From positions 1 to 64,000 of the forward strand of contig RCSZ01000009.1 of the NCBI GenBank assembly GCA_014898425.1: a stretch of DNA of 64,000 bases, given 5' to 3'. The translations under genes were made by a program, and so were the position numbers. The notes below the pieces were generated by a model, which was not told where the DNA came from, made no database searches, and was given only the letters and a program-made list of their open reading frames with translations. This DNA comes from Botryotinia globosa (lineage: Eukaryota > Ascomycota > Leotiomycetes > Helotiales > Sclerotiniaceae). Below, piece after piece: positions 46,101 through 58,484 of this stretch. Position 1 is the first letter of the stretch, and the number at the start of each line of letters is the position of its first letter.

Positions 46101-48187
46101 GTTGGTTACTCAACCCCTGATTACGCGAGTTCTTCAATTCAGACCTCTACAATTCGAAGAGGTAGAAAGTGAGTGCTTGGACCAAGCTCTTCAATTTTAC
46201 ACTTCAGCTGACCTGACCATTCACACAACATCTCTTGTACCCTTGGCCAAAAAAACCCTTGCAATCATTTACTGGATGATATACAAATTGAATTATTCTT
46301 TACTTCCGCTCTACCTTTGTCTTTCTATGCTGCCATGCCAGTGCAAATGGCTAGTTACTAAACTATGATTTTCTGTCTCAACTTCTGTCTGAATTGACAC
46401 GCAAACTTTCGAAAGTAGAGTTTCAACTCTATGACTTGATTTATTCAACTACCGTTTGGTTGTTGTAAACAGCTCCATGTTGTACTTGTCAAATATGTTC
46501 TCTTGTTCAAAACTTCGTAAACAGAATCTTCATGCTTGAAATACACATATCATCATATTTCTACTGCTTGAAGTGTAGCTTCCAGAGCATTAGCAAGTAG
46601 CCATGTTAAGCTTTGATCAGGAGTAAATGCTCCTGTTTTAGGGAACATCAAACTCCTCCAGGGCTATTCTCACCACAGTACCAATGCACAACTGGGTTAT
46701 CAAATATCTTGCCAAGTGCCTGCCATTAACGGGCATAACGTTTTTGAAATCAGACACTAGACAACGTTATAGGAATGGCAGATACGTTAAGAGAGTAAAC
46801 AAACCAAAATTGCTACTCCAACGTTCACCAGAATTTGACAGAGTACTGCACTAGCTATCATCTGATTTGTGGGGAAAACATGCAAATGATGGAGAAAAGT
46901 ATTATTCATTTTTTGCGCGATTGGCATGTTGGTCGACGGTTATCATATTATTCCCATTTCAATGGTGTTCCAACGATTGCGCCATTTAACCCATGCTCTC
47001 AGTACACATCCAGTAAGTGGGAGTGCTTACTCCGCCAAAGCTGCTCCGGTAATGTATCTCCGGAAACGATTTTCCGCGGAGACTTTCCAGACGTAGGAAC
47101 AGGAGCATTCCTCAAGTGCTGACAATGCGCACAAGGGGCGTGCTGGCATGTATGATTGGGTTGTGTTAAATTGAAGGTATCTGGGGTTGATGCCACCACC
47201 GCCGAGCCAAGACATAAGAAAGTTGAAGGATGGGACCCGAGACTATCGAGCCGTGTGGATGGGCTGCCCTCTCTTATAGTGACGACGATTGATATGGCTA
47301 GGAAAGTATACGAAATATATGCGGAATGGGAGACGGGAGCTCGGAATAGGGCATCTTGTTTTTGTGGATTGAGGTTGTTTTGATTTGTATTCGGCTTGGA
47401 TTCGGATTGTTTGCACAAATGTGGTAATATTATTGTCATCACTACGGAGAACTATAAGGCTATCTACTTCTTGGGTATTCTCGAGTTGTAAAGGCCTTGT
47501 TCTGCAATGTGCACTTATGATCTTAAACAGTAGAATGTCACCCCTTTTATGTTCATTGGATAACAAATGTGATAATGTATTAATAAGGAATGAACTATCA
47601 AGTTCTTTTCTTTCTTCCTCTATCATAGTAGAAACAACAGACAAAATTTGTAATCTTATAAACAACTTTATTAGGCCATGAAAAGATCTACTCAGCTACT
47701 CGGCCACCGTAGCTATCAGCTGAATCATCTTATCGATTATTGGATAACACCACACCAGCATGGATAACACCACACCAGCATGGATAACATTATCGGATTG
47801 CCCACTGAGATGTGAGATGTCACATGTGAGATGTTCGAAACACGGAGTGGCTAGTATGTAATCATGTTCGGAATCTGTTCCATTTGAAAATTATTTCACA
47901 TGTGTCTGTCTCATCTTTATAAGATCTCCAGAAACTTCCCTTTCTATTTATTAATTGGGGATTCATTATCTTTGTTCCATCTAAACTTTCATCCAATCAT
48001 AATTGTGTGGTTTACGATTTCATCCGACTCCGTAATTTTTTTAACTTTCATATCTCGGTCTGGATTATAAACTCCGTCCTCCGCCACCTTCACACAGTTT
48101 ATAAATTATATCAACTTGGATCCGCACTTGTTAATATCGATCATTCAACTCTTAATACATTCACAACCCTTTCACTGTATACCCAAA
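43111..48187. other. 5 kb gene-poor island with weak ORFs and a tandem repeat
   Basis: No gene is recognised in five kilobases, far above the local spacing. Open frames that read somewhat like protein: 45228-45424 (+, GWSTKMYRNHPAFMFR, after a possible acceptor CTACCAG); 47156-47383 (+, no ATG, GWDPRLSSRVDGLPSL); and 47243-47626 (-, ATG, 127 codons), which overlaps the previous one on the other strand. None has a known domain. A 20-bp tandem repeat lies at 47741-47789. The last 300 bases hold the HEM2 promoter and leader. Confidence 0.4.
47741..47789. repeat. tandem 20-bp repeat
   Basis: The unit TGGATAACACCACACCAGCA occurs twice exactly and a third partial copy (TGGATAACA) follows. It is 400 bp upstream of HEM2. 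Close by, GATGTGAGATGTCACATGTGA contains a second short repeat. Confidence 0.85.
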
Positions 48188-49419
<1,232 letters not shown>

Positions 49420-49914
49420 ACGGAGGTTATTATAGATTATGGGATTACTCGGCGCATTTGTCTAGGCTTGTGGATGGTGTTTGGGATATGATATGAACAA
49501 AGGGACTGAGCAATGGAGTTGGACAAATCTGCTGTCAAAATACCATGAATTTAATGATATACTTAAGAACTCAACTTTACTATAACTCACTGCATCACAT
49601 CTTTAATCAATGTCCCTGCTCCTTACTCTTGCTGGAGCGATTAGATTTTTATATACCATCAACCTTGTCAAGTCCTTGGCTAGTGGGGTCCCCTTATTCC
49701 TCGGCCGATTGCGGGGATCCTTGATCGGCTAAAATGGCCCGGATGGAAGGGCTGCGTAGCTTTGTGCCGAAGACAGCCTCGTGAAGCTTGTGTTAAAGCT
49801 TCGAAGCTGTGAGTCAATCAAACCTTTAAAGATTCAGATTCTTTGGGTCACGATCTTCAGCATCTTAACTTTATCTCAATTCATTCGTTTCGTGTAAACC
49901 CTAGAAATCCAACA
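49420..49914. other. intergenic between HEM2 and MCT1
   Basis: 495 bp holding the HEM2 3' end and MCT1 promoter. No site is recognised. Confidence 0.5.
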
Positions 49915-51262
49915 ATGAAGTGTTTTGCGCCCAGGCGCATTGCAAGTCGTTCGACTTTCTTTCTTGAAGATTGCGCATTGAATACAAACAAGACAATCTA
50001 TCCTGCGACAACATATCGATTGCGACTATCGGGGCAAAGAAAAGAGAGGCGATATGCTTCATCAAACAAATCTTCGAGGCCGAGAACTGCGCTGTTCTTT
50101 CCCGGTATGATCGCATGATGTCGCATGTCTGTGATGATAATGGCCTGTTCGTATTCACTAACAATCAACAGGTCAAGGAGTTCAAAGAGTCGGAATGTTA
50201 ACCCCATGGCTCGAAGCTTTTCCCGCTACCGCCGGTCCTATAGTCGAAGAAATCGATGATCTTCTAGGCTACAAACTCTCATCTATAATAGCAAATGGGC
50301 CCAATAGTACTCTTACAGCTACGGGCAATGCGCAACCTGCTATTATGGCGTCTTCCATCTTGATTTTACGAGTTTTAGAACGAGAGTTTGGTTTCAAGAC
50401 ACACGAGCGAGTTGATTTTACATTGGGACATTCTCTGGGCGAATTCGCTGCGTTGGTTGTTGGGGGATATGTGGAGTTTGAAGATAGTTTATACCTCGTG
50501 CGCAAACGGGCAGAAATCATGGCCGAATGTTCGCGGAGAGCAAGCGCAGAACATGGAGGTGAATATGGTATGGTTGCTTTGGTTACGGAACCTGATCACC
50601 TCTCTTCTTTAATCGAAGCTATACACCAATTTCTAGGCCATATTTCTGCGGGTTCAAAGTCTGAGAGTGCGGAGGTCCCTCCTATTCAACAGGTGCTAAT
50701 TGCGAACATGAATAGCAAGAATCAGATTGTTTTGAGCGGAAATATCGGAAGGATAAAGGAGTTATTGACGCATTTAAGACAATTTGGAGGGCATGATCCT
50801 AGGGCCGTCAGATTAAAGAGTGATAGTCCTTTTCATAGTCCATTGATGAGGCCTGCGGCAAAGTCTATGTTGAAATTATTGGAAGGGAAGAGTAGGGTGA
50901 AGGGAAAAGAAGACCAGGACTTGTTGATATTCCCTGGGACAATGGATTGCATAAGTAATGTCAGTGCAAGACCGTTTCGAAGTAAAGAAGAATTGAAGGA
51001 CTTGTGGTCGAGAAGTTGTGTTGAGACTGTCAGATGGTGGGATTCGATCAAATACTTGGACCAGGAGAAGAAAGTTCGGAGGTGGATTGGTATTGGACCA
51101 GGGAAAGTTGGGAGAAATCTGGTAGGCAAGGAAGTTGGGATGAGGGGAATGGATACCTTGAAGGGAGGTGGAGTTTGGGGTATTAGTGACCCGAAAGAGA
51201 TTGAGGAAGCTCTAAAAGCTTTGGATGAGACGGAATCCCTTGCTGTGGAGGAATTGAAGTGA
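49915..51262 (+). CDS. MCT1: mitochondrial malonyl-CoA:ACP transacylase
   Basis: Exons 49915-50104 and 50172-51262, 426 residues; 67-bp intron GTATGA...CACTAAC...CAACAG. The spliced codon restores the GQG motif (FFPGQGVQRVGM, 61-72). The N-terminal 45 residues are basic and Ser-rich, a likely mitochondrial targeting peptide. GHSLGE has the nucleophile Ser151, RKRAEIM carries the malonyl-binding Arg (about 176), and the catalytic His is in DSPFHSPLM (285). The protein transfers malonyl groups to mitochondrial acyl carrier protein in type II fatty acid synthesis, which feeds lipoic acid synthesis. It lies head to tail after HEM2. Confidence 0.93.
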
Positions 51263-51773
51263 TTAGCTGCTTGCAATGTATGTTTCTTCTCCGGGAGATT
51301 CATTAGGAGGAGAGACCAAGTCGTCTATAATCTGTAAGAGGAAAGAATTGGAAGGATACAGAGAATCCGAAAAATCTGGCGTGGAGGTAGTTTTCTGATC
51401 TGAGTGAGCGCTTTTGCACATCTTGGATCATAGGTCTCATGACGAGGCTACGAGGCAGGATGGATTTTACAATACCCAATAAGTACTGTCATGAATAATT
51501 ATACATTATCAAAATCCCTTGAACTTCTCCTTATATATCTGAACCCTAAACCCCCAAAAAATCAGCTGTAAATATATGTTGAAGTACGTCAAGCTGAATA
51601 TCTCTTTCTTCACTGTCGCGCGGATCGCAGCCTTGCGAGTTCTCGGCAAACTACAATTGCATGTCCCATCGCAAATCGCATTGCATTACAACTCATTACC
51701 TAAAACCTATTAAATTGCCCGCGCTCTTCGTTCAATCCAGAAATAGATAGTGAAGAATCGCATACCTTCAACT
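51263..51773. other. intergenic between MCT1 and the TRAPPC2L gene
   Basis: 511 bp without an ORF. AACCCTAAACCCCC at about 51543 is a chance telomere-like string. Confidence 0.45.
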
Positions 51774-52592
51774 ATGACAACAATTCCTTCAATAGCCTGT
51801 CTAGGCGTCATAGGCAAGAATGTACGTTGTCCAATTCCCCCTCTGTCTATCCTTCTCTTATTCTCCTTCCCACCACCCTTCGAATTTCATACGTAATATA
51901 AAATCAACTAACGCCCCCAGAATAATCCTCTCCACATCTCCATCTTCCCACCTCACTCACCACCCTACCCAACATCCTCCTCTGCCTCCACCCCCACCAA
52001 ATCTACACCTGCCGTCCACGAATCCCTCCGTACACCCCTCCAGTATTCGCTTCTGCTAAGTTCCACGCTCGACATATTTGATTCGCGGAGTCGCATTTCG
52101 GGGAGCAATTTAACGGGGGACTTGGGGTTACTTTACGCGGTTGATGAGAGGTTGGCGGCGTATGGGTTTGAGACGAATACGGGGGTTAGGTTTGTGGTTT
52201 TTGTGGATGGGAGGGGGAGGGCTGTAAGGAATATGGGAGGGAATGGTGGGGGTAATGGCGGCAATGGGAATGCAGAGGGGGGTATGGGGGGAGGAGGGGT
52301 GAGGGAGGGGGATATCAAGAGTGTGAGTTTTGAGTTTCGTTTCTAGCTACTTAGTCGGGGGAGAGGAGAGAAGAGAGATGCGCAACGGGAACAATTTGGA
52401 AGAGATTGCTAATAGTGCAAATAGATATTCAAGGCGATGCAAGCTGCATATATCCGGCTCCTACAAAACCCATTCTACGATCCAGATGAACATTGTCCAG
52501 TCAATGGGAAGGGCGGGAAAAAGATTGTCAGTAGGAAGTTTGTGGAGGATATGAGGAGGATTGGGGAGGGCTGGGTGCCGGGGAGTGTTTGA
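51774..52592 (+). CDS. TCA17: TRAPP complex subunit, TRAPPC2L/Tca17 (sedlin-like)
   Basis: Three exons: 51774-51821, 51921-52322 and 52425-52592, 205 residues; introns 99 and 102 bp, both phase 0 with CTAAC/CTAAT branches. The longin-fold pattern of TRAPPC2L is clear: IACLGVIGKNNNPLHISIF at the start, LDIFDSR, GDLGLLYAVDERLAAYGFETNTGVRFVVFVD (about 97-127), IKSIFKAMQAAYIRLLQNPFYDP and RKFVEDMRRIGEGWVPG at the end. Relative to human TRAPPC2L it has a Pro/Ser-rich insert (about 25-55) and a Gly/Asn-rich loop (about 130-155). TRAPPC2L/Tca17 stabilises TRAPPII, a Rab GEF and tether at the Golgi. Confidence 0.88.
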
Positions 52593-54501
52593 TAGGCTGT
52601 TTGTGTAATCGTGGAGGTTTCGGGGTGCTGGATAAGGAAGGAGAATAAGGTATCGATAATATGCACATATGCACACAAAGAGATGTAGAAGATGGCAGAA
52701 AGATAATTGCACAGGAGCAAACCTTGGAGTCGGGAGCTTTTCACATTGAGACGGTCAGCATGGATGGAGTTTGGGGAATCATGTGAGTTTTGCTAGCTGG
52801 TAAAATCGATGCTCTATAGATATCATGTTCTTTTGCTCATGCATATTTGCTTCAAGGTCATGGATGACCCTCCAGATCTGTTGTGAGAACTGGTATGACC
52901 TCTTTATGAAGAGAAGCAAGCGCTTGAGCTTCTTTATTTACGTATTTCTATAATCCTGAGTGGATCCTTGGGAGAATCAGTGAGTAGCTGAATCGTAGAT
53001 TGAATTAGATATTCCGCTGTTTCCCAGATGTGTAAGGGAAGATAAGTAGAATACTGTTTTGGTGGATCTCACACATTGGTCTGGCATACTATAAACAGAA
53101 AAATCTATTATGCTGGCGCGCGTATATCTATTTCTATTATCAGTCAAGGTCTTCAGATGCCCGAAGCGGTAGATCTCTCCTAAATAAATAGTCTCATCTC
53201 TGTCGAGTATCTCAAGGCTCAACCTACCTGTCAGGCACAGGATGAAATGACAAAAAGCTCAACGGGCATCGTATCAATCCACATTTGAATAGCCAAAGGC
53301 ACATTTTTCAGCGCTGCACCTGACATTGACATGTCATTCGATATTAGTCTGAGGTCAACAAGTCACCCAACGCCATATGTATAGCAGTTCACTAGAGTTT
53401 AGAATTCTCAAACCGCTTGAACATGCAAGAGGAATGTCAGCAACTACTCACTGGTCGCTAACTCCAAAAGTTTGGCTGTTACGATTTTATCCCCTTGCAA
53501 TTATAATACTGGCCCTATTCTCTCCACTTTCACTTGCACTTAGACTTGCACCTCCGATCTCCCACTCCATCCAAACAACCAAACAACCACAACCACAACC
53601 ACAACCGAATATCATTGGTGTATCCTGACGAAAGGTGATTCTCTCACCTCCGAGCTTTCATTTTCATAGTGATCCCCTCCCCTCCCCTCACACTTGGATT
53701 CCATACCACTGCTCGTCCATCCGCACCACTGTGCATTCAAACCGGAATCGTCGCTACAGGATCTAGATCTAGATCTCGCTTATATTCACCGCCCCAGGAA
53801 GGAGAACCAGAACGCAGCTAGAAAAGCATACACGGGTACTTTACTCCACATTGAGGAGATGTAGATGACAGCGGCTTGTTAAATCAATACCTGTCAGATT
53901 CTATTTTTTGGTACGTTTCACATGGGGACAATGCGGATTATAGTACTGTATGTATAAATTTCCTGCTTCGAGTTTTGCGGCTATGCATTTTGTGCGTTTA
54001 TGTTATATACAATGGGGAGAGAACTTTCAAGTAAATTACCCATGAATATCATCTAAAGCAAGAGTGCTCATAGGTATGACAAGCTAGTCATTTGTTGATG
54101 CTATCTCATATTTGGTACGGACCCTGCCCACACATGGAGGATTCTCTTATAGCAAAACTGCAAATGGGTGTATCCTTTCTTAGAATGAAAAGGATAGTAG
54201 ATAATGTTCAACATGTGAATTTAGTGTTGAAATCAAATTAGGGACTAGCGAGATTGGGGAGATTTTGTGAAAATGAGCTTGAAAGACATTAGAATACTCC
54301 AATAATTCGCAAATTGACACATAATTCAACGTGCAAGTTAAGATTTCATTTCATAGCATACTTTACTGAGTTGCTTCGTAAACATTGTGATATGTTACCA
54401 TCATAAAACTTAAGTCAAAACCTTGAGCCATAGCTCGTAACAGCAAGCCATTATCGGCAACACCAAACACCTTCGTATACGCCAAGCAAAGGAAAGTTTA
54501 T
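52593..54501. other. 1.9 kb intergenic with a small membrane-protein ORF
   Basis: One ATG-started frame (53377-53628, +, 83 codons) encodes a single hydrophobic helix (about 32-52) and a short Pro/Gln-rich tail; an inner ATG at residue 20 is also possible. No homologue is recognised. ACAACC repeats lie at 53585-53605 and a repeated ATCTAG at 53759-53778. The remainder is A/T-rich. Confidence 0.4.
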
Positions 54502-55611
54502 TCAATGCGCTTTCAACCATGCCAGAATTTGATCGTACGCCTCAGCCTGTGCCTGCTTGATGTTCAATTGCTCGTAATCGCCGAATACGGCAAATCCATG
54601 AGGAACCCCCGAATATGTTTTAAATTCATGTTCGATGTTGTTCTCATTCAGGTATGTCTTTCCAACTTCTTGAACGTCATCGGAAAACAATTGATCATCC
54701 TCGACGCAAACAAATGCCAATGGAATCTTGGTTCCTTCCCAATCCTCCTTGCCGACTAATGTTGCGTGAGCGATTGCGCCAGCCTTGATGTACGGTCCTT
54801 TCTTTTCAACGGCGGCTTCCTCATCTTTCGCCGGTTGTTGGCCCCAGTGAACGGCGTCTGATTTCTCGCCTGCAAGTAACAGAGTCATTCTTCCGCCCAA
54901 GCAATATCCAACAGAATAGATTCCTCCTCCATTCGCTACTGCATCTGCGAACTCGTCCTTTGCGGCATCGATGACCTTGTGGATAATGGGTAGAATCTTT
55001 TCGGGTGTTTGTCTTGCGAGCCACATATCTGCCAAGAAACTCTTTGCTGTCTCTGCGGCGTGCATCTTCAACTTTTCAATCAAAGAAGGATCCTTATCTT
55101 CGGCATAGGTCACGGAACCAGGTAATGGGTCGTTATGGAACATATCGGGCATGATAACGAGGAAACCTTCACCAGCGAATTTATCGGCTTGAATCTGGTT
55201 GTTGACCGAATGCATGCCTGTAGCACCCGTAAGAAGTAGTAAGAGTTTCGATGGTGCATGCGGATATTCGCTGGGCTTGGAAATGTAAACGTCGACCCCT
55301 CCAAGTTGTGTAGTTTCTCCAGATGAGCCTTGTCCGGCAGCTATTTTTGTTAGTAATTAATTTCTGCATTTTCTAGAAGACGCAGAATCAATGCGCAAGA
55401 GTACTAACGTGTTGGTCTATCCTTTACACAATGCTCCTTGTAAAAGTTAGTAATATTCTTCCCATTCAGTGTCTCAAAGACGTACACCCAAACTCGCACC
55501 GCTTTGCGCTGGTGTATCTCCTGGAATCGGGCTTGGTTCGACTTGAGGAACCTCTTTTGAGTCCTCCATAGCATCGCTCTCTGGAGCTCTGGTAGTGGTT
55601 TCTTCAGCCAT
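54502..55611 (-). CDS. dienelactone hydrolase family protein
   Basis: Three exons on the minus strand: 55486-55611, 55409-55436 and 54502-55340, 330 residues. The middle exon has only 28 bases (EHCVKDRPT); the flanking introns are 49 and 68 bp with TACTAAC and ATTACTAAC branches. The N-terminal 42 residues are acidic and disordered. The alpha/beta hydrolase has the DLH nucleophile motif YSVGYCLGGRM (Cys198), an Asp in CVEDDQLF (266-267) and His299 in GVPHGFAVF. The TGATGMHSVNNQIQADKFA segment forms the usual oxyanion region. Members hydrolyse dienelactone or related lactones and esters; this branch (EHCVKDRPTPAGQ) is common in ascomycetes and its substrate is unknown. It is divergent from RFA1 with 327 bp between starts. 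Confidence 0.9.
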
Positions 55612-55802
55612 ATTGTGTGTGGTTCTGGATGTTTGTAGGAAAATGTTGTTCTGTCAACAAGAGAATGTATGGATGATATTTGGGGACTGAAGCTTGGCGG
55701 CGGACGGGAGTCCACGTGAAGAGGGGCGGATGATAAAGAGCGGGTAGGCTTCGTGTTAGCGTGATATAATTAGGCTGCTAGCGCGGCGAAGCACGTTCCA
55801 AG

Positions 55803-55808
55803 ACGCGT
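55803..55808. promoter_or_regulatory. MluI cell-cycle box (MCB) upstream of RFA1
   Basis: ACGCGT occurs 131 bp before the RFA1 ATG, in the region shared with the divergent hydrolase gene. MCB elements bind MBF-type factors and drive G1/S expression of replication genes, including RFA genes, in yeast. Function here is inferred. Confidence 0.5.
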
Positions 55809-55938
55809 GAAATTCTAAAATCAATTTACACGAACCGCGACTCATCATCAGTAAGGAAAAGTTGACAAGTCAATAATTCAAATACTTGGTATACATTCAT
55901 TTTCAGTAGATCCAAGAATAATAAAGTCGTTGATAATA

Positions 55939-57997
55939 ATGGAAGCTGCAAAAGCTCAAATTACTCAAGGTGCATTGAAGTAAGTGTTATATTCATTCAA
56001 ATCGTCTTTCCACTGCTAACTTTTGGAAGTGCCATCTTCAATGATACTGATCGAGTAATAAAAGACTTCCCGGTACCAGTATGCCAGGTAGTACAAGTCA
56101 AACCTATGGGTGCGGGTGTAGATGGACAAGCCGAAAGATTCAGACTTGTTGTGAGCGACGTTCAAAACTTTGTACAGTGCATGCTTGCCACTCGTAGGTA
56201 GACCTTGTGTCCTTTTACCTAAACTCTGCGAGAGCTATTTGACTGATGGCGGATTAGAGGCAAACCATGTCATACACGACGGAAAGTTGACAAAAGGCTG
56301 CTTCATTCGTCTGAAAAACTATCAGGCGAATGAAGTCAAAGGAAAAAGGTTAGTAGACCTAAATGCCCTAATAAGAAGTCGGTGCCTAATGCTGTTCTTA
56401 GAATTCTCATTATTCTCGATATTGATGTCATCGAAAGCTTGGGCACTATGGAAAAGATTGGAGAACCAACCGCGGTAAAGGTCGAGGAGGACGTTAAACC
56501 AACAAATACTAGTATTGCCGGAAGTGGTTTCTACGGAAACAAACCCCAACCTCAACAACCTGCAGCCCAAGATCGTGCACTCCCATCCCGCAACGGACCC
56601 TCTAGCTCCTCATCACACGCCACTATATATCCCATAGAGTCTTTGTCGCCATATGCCCACAAATGGACAATCAAAGCAAGAGTTACAAGCAAGTCAGATA
56701 TCAGAACATGGTCCAAGCCGAACAGTGAAGGAAAGCTCTTCAGCGTCAATCTTCTCGATGAGAGCGGCGAGATCAAGGCTACGGGCTTCAACGAACAGTG
56801 CGATGCTTTATATGAGATTTTCCAGGAAGGTAGCGTCTATTATATCACGAGTCCATGTCGTGTTCAAATCGCCAAGAAGCAGTTCTCCAACATAAATAAT
56901 GATTATGAGCTTATGTTCGAACGAGATACCCTGGTAGAGAAAGCCGAAGACCAAGATAATGTCCCTCAAGTACGATATAACTTTTCCAACATTGGAGAGT
57001 TACAGTCTATTGAAAAAGACAGCACGGTTGATCTCATCGCTGTGCTCAAGGAAGTTGGAGAGATCTCAGAAATTACGTCGAAGACGACCAGTAAACCCTA
57101 CAGCAAAAGAGAGTTAACATTAGTTGACGAGACTGGATACTCTGTACGATTGACAATATGGGGCAAGACAGCAACCTCTTTTGATGCCAGTCCAGAGTCG
57201 GTCGTGGCTTTCAAAGGTGTTAAAGTTTCCGATTTCGGTGGTAGAAGTCTGAGTTTGTTGTCTTCTGGCTCTATGTCCTTTGACCCAGATATCCAAGAAG
57301 CACACAGACTCAAGGGGTGGTATGACTCCCAAGGTCGTACTTCTAACTTTGCCTCTCATAGCAATTTGGCCAGCGCTGGAACAGCAGGAGGCCGCCAAGA
57401 TCCAGTCAAGACCATTGCTCAAGTCAAGGATGAAGGTCTTGGAATGTCTGAGGAGAACACAGACTACTTCTCTTCTAGAGCCACCATCGTCTACATCAAA
57501 CAAGACAACTTCTGCTACCCAGCTTGTCTAAACGAGAACTGCAACAAGAAAGTTGTTGACCAAAATGATGGCACCTGGCGTTGCGAGAAGTGTAACCAAA
57601 GCCACCCTAAGCCTGAATATCGCTACATTCTCGCCTTGAATGTCAACGACCATACCGGTCAAATGTGGCTAACGGCATTTGACGACGTGGGAAAGCTAGT
57701 CATGGGAAAGAGTGCAGATGAGCTGATGGAGCTGAAAGAAAATGATCCACCAGCTATGGAGAGAGTGTTTGAGGATGCAAATTGCAAGATGATGACATTC
57801 AAGGTTCGATGCAAGACTGACACTTATCAAGATCAAGCAAGGTATGTCAATTCTGATCCCATACATATTATCCTTGTGGATATGCGACTAATTATTGCCA
57901 AAGGATCCGATACTCAGTCATTTCAGCTTCAGCTGTAAATTACGCTGCCGACGCTCTGAAGTTGGCGGAGTTGATCAAGGCGTACAACATTGATTAG
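55939..57997 (+). CDS. RFA1: replication protein A large subunit (RPA70)
   Basis: Five exons: 55939-55979, 56030-56193, 56258-56348, 56402-57841 and 57904-57997, 609 residues; introns 50-64 bp, all GT-AG, phases checked. RPA binds single-stranded DNA in replication, repair and recombination. The N-terminal OB fold runs about 1-110 (ITQGAL, DFPVPVCQVVQVK, GCFIRLKNYQAN, LIILDIDVI). A linker follows to about 172. DBD-A starts at IYPIESLSPYAHKWTIKARV (about 174), DBD-B near QVRYNFSNIGELQ (about 288), and DBD-C contains the zinc ribbon cysteines C474, C479, C493 and C496. The last exon gives RYSVISASAVNYAADALKLA. Confidence 0.95.
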
Positions 57998-58484
57998 AGG
58001 TATATAGCTTGACTTGTAGTGTTTATGGTCTGAGAAGAATAACGATGGCGTGGGAGAGGGAAGGGACTCTTTATCAATGACCATGATGAGTTTGATGATG
58101 GTACTTCACACTGTTTGGCGTTGCGTAGTCAATGCTCGTGTCCTTTTCAATATCATGATAGAGATTTGCACGAACGATACGAAAAAATATTACCGCAAAC
58201 AATGCATGTTTGTTTGCATGCTTACTCGTTTTAAGATTCATAGATTCATTTTCTATATTTCATAGATTCATTCCTATCGTGTCTTCATAAGACGCCACCT
58301 GCCCATACGCCACTGCTTCCGATTTCTTCGAAAGACTTTACCGGGTGTATTAACAATCCGTCCATTGCCTAGAGCAAACATCGCTTCTTGCGATTGATCC
58401 ATACCACATGTTCCTAGAGAAAGAAACCAATGCCCACTTCGTCATGAACCACTAAATATCCCCGCTACAACTGAATTAAACTCA
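57998..58484. other. convergent 3' regions of RFA1 and CSN3
   Basis: 487 bp of A/T-rich untranslated sequence. ATAGATTCAT is repeated at about 58240 and 58263. Nothing else is seen. Confidence 0.5.

Noticed and set aside
51541..51560. Telomere-like CCCTAAACCCCC
   Set aside because: A single copy in an intergenic region; no tandem array.
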